Shown: positions 1 to 7,102 of the stretch, one piece after another
Numbering within the stretch: the stretch's first letter is position 1
Layout: the number at the start of each line of letters is the position of its first letter
NCBI GenBank assembly: GCA_964431735.1
Contig: CAYSLJ010000056.1
Location: forward strand, 1-39,369
Direction of reading: 5' to 3'
Length of the DNA: 39,369 nucleotides
DNA from: CALARM01 sp964431735
Lineage (GTDB): Bacteria; Vulcanimicrobiota; SpSt-956; JAKJGF01
The notes under the pieces: generated by a model
What the model was told of the DNA's origin: nothing
Seen by the model: only the letters and a program-made list of their open reading frames with translations
The model's database searches: none
Program-made: the position numbers and the translations under genes

Positions 1-1
1 G

Positions 2-427
2 AAAAAGATACCTGACAGACCTCTTATGCCGGGTAAAGAAATTTCGCTGAAAACATCTGTCATAGGAACAAGAATTTCCGATAAATCACTTTCTCTGAAT
101 AAGGGCATTTCCGGAACTGTTCCTGGAACGGAAAAAAAACAGGCTCCAAGAACATCTCTTTTGCCAAAAGAAAGGACCCTGGCTCATATAGCAGCATTAA
201 AGAAGGAACCTTATAAAATAGAAGAACCTCCTGTTGAAGAAGATGATGATGAGCTGGATGATTTTTCTGATGAAAATGATGAAAATAATGAAAAAATAGA
301 CTATGATAAAGAAGACAGAAAAGACGACTTCCCTTATGCTTCAGATAACATCACCTTTATGGTTGAGAAGAAAGGGATAGTTTCCAGGCTTTTAGATGTA
401 ATAATGAAATGGTTTGGCAGACGGTAG
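2..427 (+). CDS. C-terminal part of an acidic hypothetical protein, cut by the window edge
   Basis: The reading frame is open from the first bases of the window, and no ribosome binding site precedes the first ATG at 26, so this is probably the 3' end of a longer gene. The visible part has a basic, Ser/Thr-rich beginning, then a strongly acidic stretch (many Asp, Glu and Asn, about nt 220-340), and ends in a hydrophobic and basic tail with Met-Lys-Trp-Phe-Gly-Arg-Arg as its last residues. I see no recognisable domain. The tail could be an amphipathic membrane-binding helix, but that is a guess. The family is unknown. Confidence 0.5.
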   Translation, partial: KKIPDRPLMPGKEISLKTSVIGTRISDKSLSLNKGISGTVPGTEKKQAPRTSLLPKERTLAHIAALKKEPYKIEEPPVEEDDDELDDFSDENDENNEKIDYDKEDRKDDFPYASDNITFMVEKKGIVSRLLDVIMKWFGRR

Positions 428-511
428 TGAGTGGTGTACTATTAATTGTCAGTTAAACCTGACTGCTAAGGAACTGTCTGAAAATAATTACATCATAGTT
501 ATAATTTATAT

Positions 512-543
512 CGTGATGCGTAAAGCGTAACGCGTGACGCGAG
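512..543. repeat. Heptad repeat block (GCGTAAC/GCGTGAC type)
   Basis: Units of 7 bp follow each other: GTGATGC, GTAAAGC, GTAACGC, GTGACGC. The same degenerate heptad recurs in most spacers of the window. Confidence 0.75.
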
Positions 544-605
544 GGTACTTATTGTTCCAACAATTTGCCGGAGTTATTTTTCTTAAAGTCCTTATCAGAA
601 TTTAA

Positions 606-680
606 GTGAAGAGTGAGTGGTGAGTAGTGAGTAGAATATGGCAATTTCACTCACTCTTCACTACTCACTCTTCACTCATT
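606..680. repeat. GTGAGTA-type heptads arranged as an inverted repeat
   Basis: The left arm (606-634) reads GTGAAGA, GTGAGTG, GTGAGTA, GTGAGTA. The right arm (647-677) holds the complementary heptads (CACTCTT, CACTACT and so on). About 12 bp separate the arms, so the RNA or single-stranded DNA could fold into a long hairpin. Related heptads lie at 27690, 34665 and 36262. Confidence 0.75.
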
Positions 681-711
681 AATTATGAATTGTTATGAAA
701 CTAACTATAAA
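681..711. repeat. Dispersed element C, copy 1
   Basis: A sequence of about 31 bp (AATTATGAATTG, then TTATGAAACTAACTATAAA) is found again in reverse at 14011-14041, and its last 20 bp recur at 24037-24057. Confidence 0.65.
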
Positions 712-871
712 CAGAAAACTAACAGCTAATTACTATTTTATAAAATGTGACATTGTCATGTTACATCAGTGATACAGAAATTTAAGAATTAAACCCTATT
801 ATAGAAGGAAATTTTTTTTATATGAAGAAAGTTTAATTACCAAGTATCGTAACAGGTAAATTGATATCCAA

Positions 872-1065
872 AAAATATGGCAAACACTCCTGTCCCTGGC
901 CGGGCTCTGGAGGAAAAGATATGCCGTATTAAAAGAGATTTGTAAATGATATAGATGCAAAATATTAACAGTCTGTAAAACCAGTTTGCCACGCAACAGG
1001 ATCATATCTTTTCCGGAAGAGTCCGGACAGGGACAGGTTTTAGAAATGGGTATGAACTTATCTGG
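872..1065. mobile_element. Dispersed palindromic element D, copy 1 (MITE-like)
   Basis: The core, 889-1037, is flanked by imperfect inverted arms of about 33 bp. The left arm starts CCTGTCCCTGG and the right arm ends CCAGGGACAGG-like (read GGACAGGGACAGG). The same arms and flanks, including GGCANACACTCCTGTC and CCCATTTCTAAAACCTGTC, are present in reverse order at 15779-15903 with a much shorter interior. No transposase is visible, so it resembles a non-autonomous element or a large REP-like palindrome. Confidence 0.6.
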
Positions 1066-1110
1066 AGCGGTAATAAGAGCCTGGTGGTCTGTCAAATTAT
1101 AACCGATAAA

Positions 1111-1155
1111 TAGATTATTTTTTTATAGTTTTTAAAATCTGCAAAAGTATAGTAA
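1111..1155. repeat. Dispersed element E, copy 1
   Basis: An AT-rich 44-bp sequence starting TAGATTATTTTTTTA and ending AAAAGTATAGTA matches 22213-22257 with only two or so differences. It contains AGATT and AATCT arms that could pair. It lies just downstream of the nicotinamidase-like gene. Confidence 0.65.
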
Positions 1156-1188
1156 ATATATAATAAAAGTTTTTTTCCCGTATAAAGT

Positions 1189-1827
1189 TTATAATGAAAT
1201 TTCGCCGAATGACTCAATTAATTCTACTCCAAGATTCCCTTTTATTTCTTCCAGTGCAGATCTGTGTAAAGCATCTCCGTCGTGAATTCCCGGTATATGG
1301 AAGGTTGCCACAAGATCGGTAACCACTCTTATGCCGGTAAAACCTCTGTAAACAGCTCCCTGAACAGTAGATTTGTCACATATATCAGTACATACACCGA
1401 GCACTGTGAGTTTTTCCGGTTTTAAAAACTCTAAAATTGTCTGGAGGAATGTTCCGAGAAATGCATCAGGACTTCTTTTTAATATGGTGAATACTCGTTC
1501 TTTCCCGCAAAAAGATTTAAATTCATCTATTATTTCAGCTCCCCATGAGCCTGAAATTGCATGAACAGGATACCTTGTTTCATCACCTTTTATATGGGCA
1601 TCACAGCAGAATATAAGGATCGCTCCTTCACCGTATTTCTTTTCCAGAAAATGTTTCATCTCAGGTACAAGAACTTTATGTCTTTCACTGTAAAGAACTC
1701 CTTTTTCATGAAGAAAATCATTAATCATATCTATTATTAACAGTACTTCCCTTTTTTCCCCTTTTGTATGTACCAGTGTTTTTCTTATGAAATCTATTGT
1801 GTTTTCAGGTATAATTGAAGATATCAT
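1189..1827 (-). CDS. Nicotinamidase-type isochorismatase-superfamily hydrolase
   Basis: A 212-residue cysteine hydrolase of the isochorismatase fold. The catalytic triad of the family can be read: Asp33 (in IIDMINDF), Lys117 (in KRSPDAF) and Cys150 (in CTDICDKST). The metal site typical of nicotinamidases also looks present: Asp76-Ala-His78, and His89 in the segment YPVHAISGSWGAE, which matches the WPxHCxxGTxGAE block of PncA. Nicotinamidase turns nicotinamide into nicotinate for NAD salvage in the cytosol. The length fits. The start is supported by AGGAG a few bases upstream. A good promoter lies at 1886-1914, with a palindrome next to the inferred transcription start. No NAD genes are adjacent, so the substrate is inferred from motifs only. 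Other amidohydrolases of the superfamily remain possible. Confidence 0.8.
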   Translation of the reverse strand: MISSIIPENTIDFIRKTLVHTKGEKREVLLIIDMINDFLHEKGVLYSERHKVLVPEMKHFLEKKYGEGAILIFCCDAHIKGDETRYPVHAISGSWGAEIIDEFKSFCGKERVFTILKRSPDAFLGTFLQTILEFLKPEKLTVLGVCTDICDKSTVQGAVYRGFTGIRVVTDLVATFHIPGIHDGDALHRSALEEIKGNLGVELIESFGEISL

Positions 1828-1854
1828 GTTAATCTTCTCCTTTACGTTTTGTTT

Positions 1855-1870
1855 ACACTTATTTAAGTGT
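1855..1870. promoter_or_regulatory. Palindrome, candidate operator
   Basis: ACACTTATTTAAGTGT is a perfect 6-4-6 palindrome just downstream of the inferred transcription start of the nicotinamidase-like gene. A related half-site, ACACTAATAT, lies at 1878-1887. This position would suit a repressor. Confidence 0.4.
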
Positions 1871-1885
1871 TTTATTTACACTAAT

Positions 1886-1914
1886 ATAATACTATAAAAA
1901 TAATTTCATGTCAA
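1886..1914 (-). promoter_or_regulatory. Sigma-70 type promoter of the nicotinamidase-like gene
   Basis: Read on the minus strand: TTGACA (1914-1909), a 17-bp spacer, then TATTAT (1891-1886). The -35 box is consensus and the -10 box matches 5 of 6. The inferred start of transcription is near 1879, about 50 bases before the start codon. Confidence 0.7.
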
Positions 1915-2033
1915 GGGGTATAAGATTATTTTTTTATACTATGAGACTGTAAGAAAATAACCCTGGCAAATTATTAGAATGGTTATCATCCTCGCGTCAC
2001 GAATATAGACTGTAAATATGATGAGGTTATTTC

Positions 2034-2062
2034 TTGACACCCCCTATTGAGAGCCATATATT
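2034..2062 (+). promoter_or_regulatory. Upstream promoter of the M55 aminopeptidase gene
   Basis: TTGACA (2034-2039), 17-bp spacer, TATATT (2057-2062). The -35 box is consensus and the -10 box matches 5 of 6. Confidence 0.65.
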
Positions 2063-2117
2063 ACTTTCATATATTCAGTAGAAGTGAATCTTCGTGCCGT
2101 AAAAAATACTATCAATA

Positions 2118-2146
2118 TTGACTTTCAGATAGTTTTTTAGTAGAAT
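2118..2146 (+). promoter_or_regulatory. Second promoter of the M55 aminopeptidase gene
   Basis: TTGACT (2118-2123), 17-bp spacer, TAGAAT (2141-2146). It lies 84 bp downstream of the first promoter, so the gene may have tandem starts. Confidence 0.55.
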
Positions 2147-2166
2147 TTTGCAGATGATTATAACAT

Positions 2167-2186
2167 ACGCGTAACATGTTACGCGT
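2167..2186. repeat. Perfect 20-bp palindrome made of heptad units
   Basis: ACGCGTAACATGTTACGCGT equals its own reverse complement. It joins two GCGTAAC-type units head to head and ends 10 bp before the AAGGAGG ribosome binding site of the aminopeptidase gene, inside its leader. It may form an RNA hairpin near the ribosome site or bind a protein. Confidence 0.7.
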
Positions 2187-2212
2187 TATGCTTTTCAAGG
2201 AGGTTTTTATTA

Positions 2213-3034
2213 ATGCGTCATTACATATCTGTTGATATGGAAGGTATATCAGGTATAGCTAACTGGAAGGAAATGGAAAAAGATGTTAAGAGGGTAAATG
2301 AACTTATGACACAGGAAGTAAATGCAGTTATAGAAGGTATTATTGACGGTGACCCGGGGGCAGAGGAAATACTTGTCTGTGATTCCCATGGTTACGGTGA
2401 TAATATTTATCCTGAGAAACTTAATAAAAAAGCTACTGTTGTAAGGGGAACACCCAGGAGAAATTATATGATGGTCGGTATAGATGCAAGGTTTAACCTG
2501 TCCTATTATATAGGATATCACTGTGCGGCAGGGACAATTTCAGGGGCTATGGATCATACCATGTCGGGAGCGAGTATAAGGGAACTTAAAATTAATGATC
2601 AGGTAGCAGGGGAGTTTGAATTAAACGGAGGTTATGCAGGAAGTCTCGGGGTAAAGATTGCCCTTGCTTCAGGAGACAGTCATTTCTGTAATAATGTGGC
2701 ATCTTTAAAGCTCGGAACTCTTACTGTAATGTCTAAAATTGCGGATACCCGTTTCTGTTCCACTCTTTTTCATCCTGACATGGTCAGGGAAGAATTGAGA
2801 AATAAGGCAAAAGAAGCAGTCATACTGGGAGTTTCTTCTTTTAAACCCCTGGTATTTAATAGCCCTTATACAGTAACGGTAGATCTGACTAACAGTATAA
2901 AAGCGGATATGGCATCACTTATTCCTGTAGTTAAAAGGGTTTCTGGCACAAAGGTCCAATATACTGTAGATACCTATCCTGATTTATACAATATGTTTGA
3001 AGCAATTGTATGCCTTGCAGGAACTGCCAAATAA
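2213..3034 (+). CDS. M55 family zinc D-aminopeptidase (DppA-like)
   Basis: A 273-residue protein matching DppA along its whole length. The zinc ligands of the Bacillus DppA family can be placed: Asp8 and Glu10 (in SVDMEGISG), His59 (CDSHG), His103 (GYHCAAG) and Glu134 (VAGE). His115 in GAMDHTM corresponds to the proposed catalytic residue. Family members form a decameric cytosolic particle and cleave D-Ala-D-Ala or related D-amino-acid peptides, often recycling cell-wall peptide. The start is fixed by AAGGAGG at 2197-2203. Two promoters precede it. No dipeptide transporter genes are adjacent, unlike the dpp operon of Bacillus, so the physiological substrate is open. Confidence 0.88.
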   Translation: MRHYISVDMEGISGIANWKEMEKDVKRVNELMTQEVNAVIEGIIDGDPGAEEILVCDSHGYGDNIYPEKLNKKATVVRGTPRRNYMMVGIDARFNLSYYIGYHCAAGTISGAMDHTMSGASIRELKINDQVAGEFELNGGYAGSLGVKIALASGDSHFCNNVASLKLGTLTVMSKIADTRFCSTLFHPDMVREELRNKAKEAVILGVSSFKPLVFNSPYTVTVDLTNSIKADMASLIPVVKRVSGTKVQYTVDTYPDLYNMFEAIVCLAGTAK

Positions 3035-3069
3035 TTTAAGTATCTAAAAGGGAAGAAGGGAGGTGTATT

Positions 3070-3262
3070 ATGAGATATGTAAGTATTGTTTTATTCTGCA
3101 GGTGAAGAAGCTATGATGGAAATAGGGGATAAAAAAGGTATTAATATAAAGGTGAAAATTCTTGTAAGCAAAGAAAAACCATCTGCTGTTTACAGCATAG
3201 AAACATTCACTTTTGATCATATAATTAATATGTTTAACGGAACAATAGCTTTTGAAAAGTAA
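3070..3262 (+). pseudogene. Small broken gene, reading frame shifted by one base
   Basis: A good ribosome binding site (GGGAGG at 3058-3063) leads to ATG at 3070, but this frame stops after 11 codons. A second frame, open from 3083 to 3262, continues with a plausible protein that includes the segment SAGEEAMMEIGDKKGINIKV. Removing one T from the GTTTTA run near 3088-3091 would join them into about 63 residues. It is either a sequencing or assembly error in a T-run, a decayed gene, or a recoded frame. The downstream part alone could start at ATG 3113 (49 residues), but without its own ribosome site. It lies 35 bp after the aminopeptidase stop and before a terminator, so it was probably in the same transcript. 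The family is not recognised. Confidence 0.45.
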
Positions 3263-3287
3263 TATTTAAAGGTTCATTACGTAAGAG

Positions 3288-3319
3288 GCCAGGATTAATT
3301 CATGTGATTCTGGCTTTTT
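3288..3319 (+). terminator. Rho-independent terminator
   Basis: GCCAGGATT and GATTCTGGC arms (about 9 bp with G-U pairs) close a loop and are followed by TTTTTA. This ends the aminopeptidase transcript. Confidence 0.7.
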
Positions 3320-3689
3320 ATATTGGGCTATATAATGTTTTATTATGTTATTTAATGTTACTGCTATTTTTTGTGATTGAAATTATTTTGTTATATTTTG
3401 TTACGAATTCCCCCCTATTTTTTTCCCTGCAAAAACTATAATTTAAGACATGAATGATTTTACAATTTATTTTATTTGTCTAAATTGTCGTAACTTTTTT
3501 ATTGTTTCTTTGTAAAAGTTTTTCCTGCACTTCAGATGAATTTTCGGGAAATCTCGATCATCTTAATTCTTTTATTCAAGGAACAGAAAAATTTTTTGAA
3601 GTGATAAAATTTTAATCAAAGAGGATTATAAGTTAATTATCTCGAATAATTAATAAAGTTTTATTTAGAGTCAGAAAGGAGCTTATTCT
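3320..3689. other. AT-rich spacer, at most a doubtful tiny frame
   Basis: The only candidate is a 43-codon plus-strand frame at 3484-3615. It begins hydrophobic with a Ser-Cys near residue 14, like a lipoprotein signal, but has a non-standard start (ATT, or TTG at 3502) and no clear ribosome site. I see no heptad repeats here, which is unusual for this window. Confidence 0.4.
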
Positions 3690-4385
3690 GTGGCAGAAAA
3701 ACAAAAAACTAAAAAAAAGACAGAACTTGAAAAATGGACTTATGCCTTTGAGCTTATTAAAGAACATTATAAGGGTACTATTGAACCTGAGGGTAAAACA
3801 GTTAAATTTACCGGAACCTCCAAAGGAAAAGAATTACTTGTAATACCTCAGGGCAGTAATGTTCATTTTGCGTTGAATTTAAAGAGTGATTTTAAATTAC
3901 ATTTAGGTACTGAGAGTTTTAAAAGTGATTGGGGTAAAAAGTTAAAACTTGTTAAAGAAATAACTATAGGTTCTCAGGATTTTGATTCCAAGTTTATTAT
4001 AAAAGGTGATCCTGCAGATAAGGTTGTGGAATTTTTATCTTCCGATAAAATACGCAGTGCTATAATGTGCTTTGAACCACTGGTATCACTTGAAGTTACA
4101 GAAAATATTCTGGAAATTATTACCAAAAAAGATAAAGAAATTTCTGATAAGAAAATAGATTTTCTCATAGAAAGAGCAGTATTTTTAGCAGAAGCTATAG
4201 AAAAACCTGTAGATATTACAAAAGAAGAAGAGAAACCTGAAATAGTATACGACAAGAAAAGAACTATCAGACTGGAACAGGAAAGTAAAGCACCTCTTTC
4301 CCTTGAAGAAAGAGTCATATTACTTGAGAAAAAAGTTAAGGACTTTGAAAAGGAATTTGAGTTTATAAAATCCAAAATAAAATAA
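3690..4385 (+). CDS. Hypothetical cytosolic protein with C-terminal coiled coil
   Basis: A 231-residue protein starting at GTG, with AAAGGAG 8 bases upstream. There is no signal peptide or membrane segment. Residues about 15-150 look like a mixed alpha/beta domain and include GSQDFDSKFIIKG followed by PADKVVEFLSSDKIRSAI. This faintly recalls uncharacterised bacterial domains with a 'DFD..F.V.G' core, a resemblance I would not rely on. The middle (about 165-205) is charged. The last 30 residues (LEERVILLEKKVKDFEKEFE) form a probable coiled coil. The gene stands alone between two unrelated units and ends at a bidirectional terminator. Function unknown. Confidence 0.7.
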   Translation: MAEKQKTKKKTELEKWTYAFELIKEHYKGTIEPEGKTVKFTGTSKGKELLVIPQGSNVHFALNLKSDFKLHLGTESFKSDWGKKLKLVKEITIGSQDFDSKFIIKGDPADKVVEFLSSDKIRSAIMCFEPLVSLEVTENILEIITKKDKEISDKKIDFLIERAVFLAEAIEKPVDITKEEEKPEIVYDKKRTIRLEQESKAPLSLEERVILLEKKVKDFEKEFEFIKSKIK

Positions 4386-4392
4386 GCTAAAT

Positions 4393-4433
4393 AAAAAAAT
4401 AGTGAATAACAGATGTTATTCACTATTTTTTTA
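4393..4433. terminator. Bidirectional rho-independent terminator
   Basis: AATAGTGAATAAC and GTTATTCACTATT form a perfect 13-bp stem with a 4-base loop, with an A-run before and a T-run after. It serves the plus-strand gene ending at 4385 and the minus-strand gene ending at 4434. Confidence 0.88.
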
Positions 4434-4895
4434 TTATTTAATAGTTATTTCTTCCCATTGAAAGGTAATTTTCCAGTAATGAAGTGATTCTTTTTTATTC
4501 AGAAATTCTTTAAGAAATAGAATATAATATTTCCCTTTTTCTTTCCCCTGAATCATATAATAGTACCCTGTTATTGGAGCATTAACATAGGTATCCCATA
4601 AATCTATATCGCTGGCAGTAATTTTTGTTATATCAGGTTTTGTTTTCCCCAATGCTTTAATTCGTTTGGCTTCCAGCATAGGAACTTTTTTTATGTCCGG
4701 ATTTTCCAGGAAACTTATATCTGCCGTATGATCATCGGATTCCAGCAGGGCTTCATCAGGAAAACGATAGGCTTTCCAGATCTGTAAAGTAACAGTTCCA
4801 CTCCGTAAATTATCTTCCGTGTCGGCCATAGCTATATTGACTGACATAAAGGCCAGTAAGATTATTAAACCACTGATTTTAAGAAAGAAATTCAT
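4434..4895 (-). CDS. Exported hypothetical protein
   Basis: A 153-residue protein with a clear signal peptide (Lys-containing start, hydrophobic core to about residue 20, probable cut after AMA at about residue 24). The mature part is about 129 residues, acidic to neutral, with no repeats or cysteines. It contains a TyrTyrTyr-rich segment (ITGYYYMIQGKEKGKYYILF) that looks like beta strands. Start supported by AGGAGG. Probably periplasmic or secreted. Family not recognised. Confidence 0.7.
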   Translation of the reverse strand: MNFFLKISGLIILLAFMSVNIAMADTEDNLRSGTVTLQIWKAYRFPDEALLESDDHTADISFLENPDIKKVPMLEAKRIKALGKTKPDITKITASDIDLWDTYVNAPITGYYYMIQGKEKGKYYILFLKEFLNKKESLHYWKITFQWEEITIK

Positions 4896-5012
4896 TAATG
4901 TACCTCCTGAATAGATAAATAGATACTAAATAGTTTATTTGACCGAATAAAAATATTCGCCGGGAAAATCTAATTTCCTACAGAAAATGTAAGTTTTTAT
5001 CATAGCAGTTAT

Positions 5013-5486
5013 CTATTTGTCAGTGAATTTCATAATAAGATGTGCAAATCTTATTTCATCATCATGTTTTATTATTTTTTGTACGCCCTTTAATAATTTT
5101 TCTTTATTTATAAAGGTTCCAAGAGAACTTTCCCAGTCTTCTATGAAAAAATTGTTATTGTCATATAAAATTTTTGCATGTTTTCTGGAAACACCTTTGT
5201 CGAAACCTCCATACATGGTTACATCTATATCTACTACTATATTATTTTTCAGATCATTCCTTCCTATTAACAGAGCAGAAACATAGGGAGGACAGGGAAG
5301 AGTTATAGTCTGGCCTGTAGGGATGGTATTTTCCAGAATTATTAACCTGGGACTTTTGACATGGCCATTCGATATTTGTACTGGTTCTACAGGCAATGAT
5401 TTAAGTTTTTGTTCAATCGGTGCAAAACATATATTACAGAATAGTGTCCCCTGTGGATTAACAGTTCCGCATTGAGAGCATGTCAT
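5013..5486 (-). CDS. Zinc-ribbon and FHA-domain protein
   Basis: A 157-residue protein. Residues 3-20 carry a CxxC...CxxC zinc ribbon (Cys3, Cys6, Cys17, Cys20). Residues about 67-155 are an FHA domain with the hallmarks LLIGR, VSRKHA and the ...SLGTFIN turn, which bind phospho-threonine peptides. Such small proteins read the output of Hanks-type kinases. The start has AGGAGG 8 bases upstream. The gene lies 30 bp downstream of the VWA gene on the same strand, so both are probably co-transcribed. With kinases at 8.7, 22.5 and 24.3 kb, a phospho-reader role is reasonable but the partner is unknown. Confidence 0.88.
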   Translation of the reverse strand: MTCSQCGTVNPQGTLFCNICFAPIEQKLKSLPVEPVQISNGHVKSPRLIILENTIPTGQTITLPCPPYVSALLIGRNDLKNNIVVDIDVTMYGGFDKGVSRKHAKILYDNNNFFIEDWESSLGTFINKEKLLKGVQKIIKHDDEIRFAHLIMKFTDK

Positions 5487-5516
5487 ATAAAATTCCTCCT
5501 TTTTACTGTTCTGAAC

Positions 5517-6857
5517 TCAGTATCTGGTTGTAAGAGTTTTCGCCGCTGATTGTTTTGACATAGTTGTAAGTGTTCTTCTCATATCCTTTGTTTCAAAGGA
5601 AGGATGGTCTTCTGTTTTAATCGCATTTGTCAGGGTTTTAACATTTGTAGCCAGATCTGATTTGCCGAGCTGTGTATAAACATTATAAACCTGATAAAGC
5701 ATTCTGGTAGCACCGTTTGTATCGCCTCTATCTGCTCTGTCCAGGGCAAGGGTCTGTAATTTTTTAGCCCCTGCAAGCTGTACTGTTTCCAGAATATTTT
5801 GATTTACTCTGCATAGAGAAGCATCTTTTATGCAATTTACGTGAATTTTAAAAGTCTCTTTCTGACCTGTAATATTATACAGTGGTATATCATATGTAAC
5901 TTCCAGAGTTCCTGTTTCATGTATCCCCTCCGGAAGATCTGGAATTTCTGCCTGAAATAATATTGCCTGTCCCCTTGCTCTATCAAGATTTCCAAGTGAC
6001 ATAAATACATAATCGGGACATGTAATACTTATCTGATGTATATCGGGTATTACCCTTGATACTTCTTTTAAAGTTCCGTTACTCATCTGTATTGTTCCTT
6101 CAAGATTGGTTATTGCTATATCTCCAAGGACTCCTATTTCTTCATTCAATATATTTATTATGTTTGAAGGGTTTGATATATGTTCCATTCTGCCTGTTGT
6201 TATATCTGCCAGTTTTTCCAGAAATTTATCATTATATTCTATACCTGTACCAAAAATAGTGAAAGGTATTTTTAGTTTCTTCGCCTTTAAGGCAAGTTCT
6301 TTACAGGTTTTCTCTTCGTCTTCTACAGAAGGAGTATTCACTTCTCCGTCCGTAAAAATTATTATTCTTTTTACATGATTTACTGTATCCGGGCCAGTCA
6401 GAGCAATATTTAAAGCCTTTGACATATTTGTCGAGCCACCTGTACGGATCTGTGCGACTATTTTTTTTATATTATTTTTGTCTTCGTTGCTTTTTATAAT
6501 TGTCTCGATAAGTTCTTTTGCATTACCGTCAAAGGTTATTATTGAAATCATGTCATTTAATTCCATTCTGTTTATAACCTGGTTTACCGCTATTTTTAAC
6601 AGATCCAGTTTCGTGATATTTTTCTTATTCTTTTTACTGAAAAGCAAATCTATGATAGTATTTATATCTAAATTTGCATTAGTTACTACTCTTTCTGACA
6701 TAGAACCGCTTCTGTCCAGAAGAAATTTAATATCAAGAGGGGCTCTGCCTTTTATTGCATTTTCTTCCGGTTTTATTCTTATAAGTCCGTAAACTGTCTG
6801 ACTCTGGCTTTCTGCCTGGAAAAAATTCTGATTTAATTCCAGATGAAAATTTAGCAT
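5517..6857 (-). CDS. VWA-domain protein
   Basis: A 446-residue cytosolic protein without a signal peptide. It has a short N-terminal beta region, then a VWA domain at about residues 40-230. The metal-binding MIDAS motif is intact: Asp48-x-Ser50-x-Ser52 in LLDRSGSM, the Thr in GGSTNMSKAL and the Asp in IIFTDGE. The following region (about 240-350) is beta-rich, and the C-terminal 90 residues are helical with a TPR-like segment (ATRMLYQVYNVYTQLGKSDLA). Stand-alone VWA proteins of this layout often mediate metal-dependent protein contacts and travel with kinases or FHA proteins. First gene of a two-gene operon with the zinc-ribbon/FHA gene. Promoter at 6920-6948, AGGAGG before the start. Confidence 0.88.
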   Translation of the reverse strand: MLNFHLELNQNFFQAESQSQTVYGLIRIKPEENAIKGRAPLDIKFLLDRSGSMSERVVTNANLDINTIIDLLFSKKNKKNITKLDLLKIAVNQVINRMELNDMISIITFDGNAKELIETIIKSNEDKNNIKKIVAQIRTGGSTNMSKALNIALTGPDTVNHVKRIIIFTDGEVNTPSVEDEEKTCKELALKAKKLKIPFTIFGTGIEYNDKFLEKLADITTGRMEHISNPSNIINILNEEIGVLGDIAITNLEGTIQMSNGTLKEVSRVIPDIHQISITCPDYVFMSLGNLDRARGQAILFQAEIPDLPEGIHETGTLEVTYDIPLYNITGQKETFKIHVNCIKDASLCRVNQNILETVQLAGAKKLQTLALDRADRGDTNGATRMLYQVYNVYTQLGKSDLATNVKTLTNAIKTEDHPSFETKDMRRTLTTMSKQSAAKTLTTRY

Positions 6858-6893
6858 ATTTATTTCCTCCTTTAATCGTGTGTTTGATACTTT

Positions 6894-6925
6894 AATATTA
6901 GTGTATATTTTACAATATTAGTGTA
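6894..6925. promoter_or_regulatory. Twin direct repeats, candidate regulator site
   Basis: AATATTAGTGTA occurs at 6894-6905 and again at 6914-6925, exactly 20 bp (two helical turns) apart. The second copy overlaps the -10 box of the VWA promoter. The 10-mer ACACTAATAT within it also occurs at the nicotinamidase-like promoter (1878-1887). Confidence 0.5.
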
Positions 6926-6948
6926 GCATGAGAAATTATTTTTGTCAA
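6920..6948 (-). promoter_or_regulatory. Promoter of the VWA-FHA operon
   Basis: On the minus strand: TTGACA (6948-6943), a 17-bp spacer, TACACT (6925-6920). The -35 box is consensus. The weak -10 box lies within a repeated 12-mer, which suggests regulation. Confidence 0.55.
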
Positions 6949-7026
6949 TAGTAGAATTTGCAGGAAAAAAGAAAGGAATGTGTGAAATATATATAAGTTT
7001 ATATGAGAAGGGTGAATTAGAAAAAA

Positions 7027-7054
7027 TACGCATCACCCATTACGCGTTACGAGA
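7027..7054. repeat. Heptad repeat block
   Basis: Period-7 units: ACGCATC, ACCCATT, ACGCGTT, ACGAGA. Followed directly by element F. Confidence 0.65.
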
Positions 7055-7081
7055 GCAATGTATTATTTACGCTCATATCAG
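7055..7081. repeat. Dispersed element F
   Basis: GTATTATTTACGCTCATATCA resembles 22335-22356. Its reverse complement resembles 29881-29908 and 39319-39350 (TGAGC, then CATGTAATAAA). In each case a heptad block is next to it. Confidence 0.5.
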
Positions 7082-7102
7082 TAAATTGTGAAAGGAATTG
7101 TT

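Larger units (their letters stand above)
428..1188. other. Long spacer filled with dispersed repeats
   Basis: I see no convincing gene here. From left to right it holds a GCGTNAC-type heptad block (512-543), a GTGAGTA-type heptad inverted repeat (606-680), element C (681-711), the long palindromic element D (about 872-1065) and the AT-rich element E (1111-1155). A 98-codon minus-strand frame at 799-1095 lies across element D and has no ribosome binding site. Confidence 0.7.
1828..2212. other. Divergent promoter region between the hydrolase and the aminopeptidase
   Basis: There is no gene here. It contains one minus-strand promoter, two plus-strand promoters, operator-like palindromes, a short heptad remnant (GCGTCAC, about 1994-2000) and a perfect 20-bp palindrome at 2167-2186. 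Confidence 0.65.

Noticed and set aside
799..1095. 98-codon minus-strand frame
   Set aside because: It runs across repeat element D, has no ribosome binding site, and its sequence has no protein-like pattern.
3537..3605. 22-codon frame in the AT-rich spacer
   Set aside because: Too short and without a ribosome site. A 43-codon alternative frame in the same place is also doubtful.
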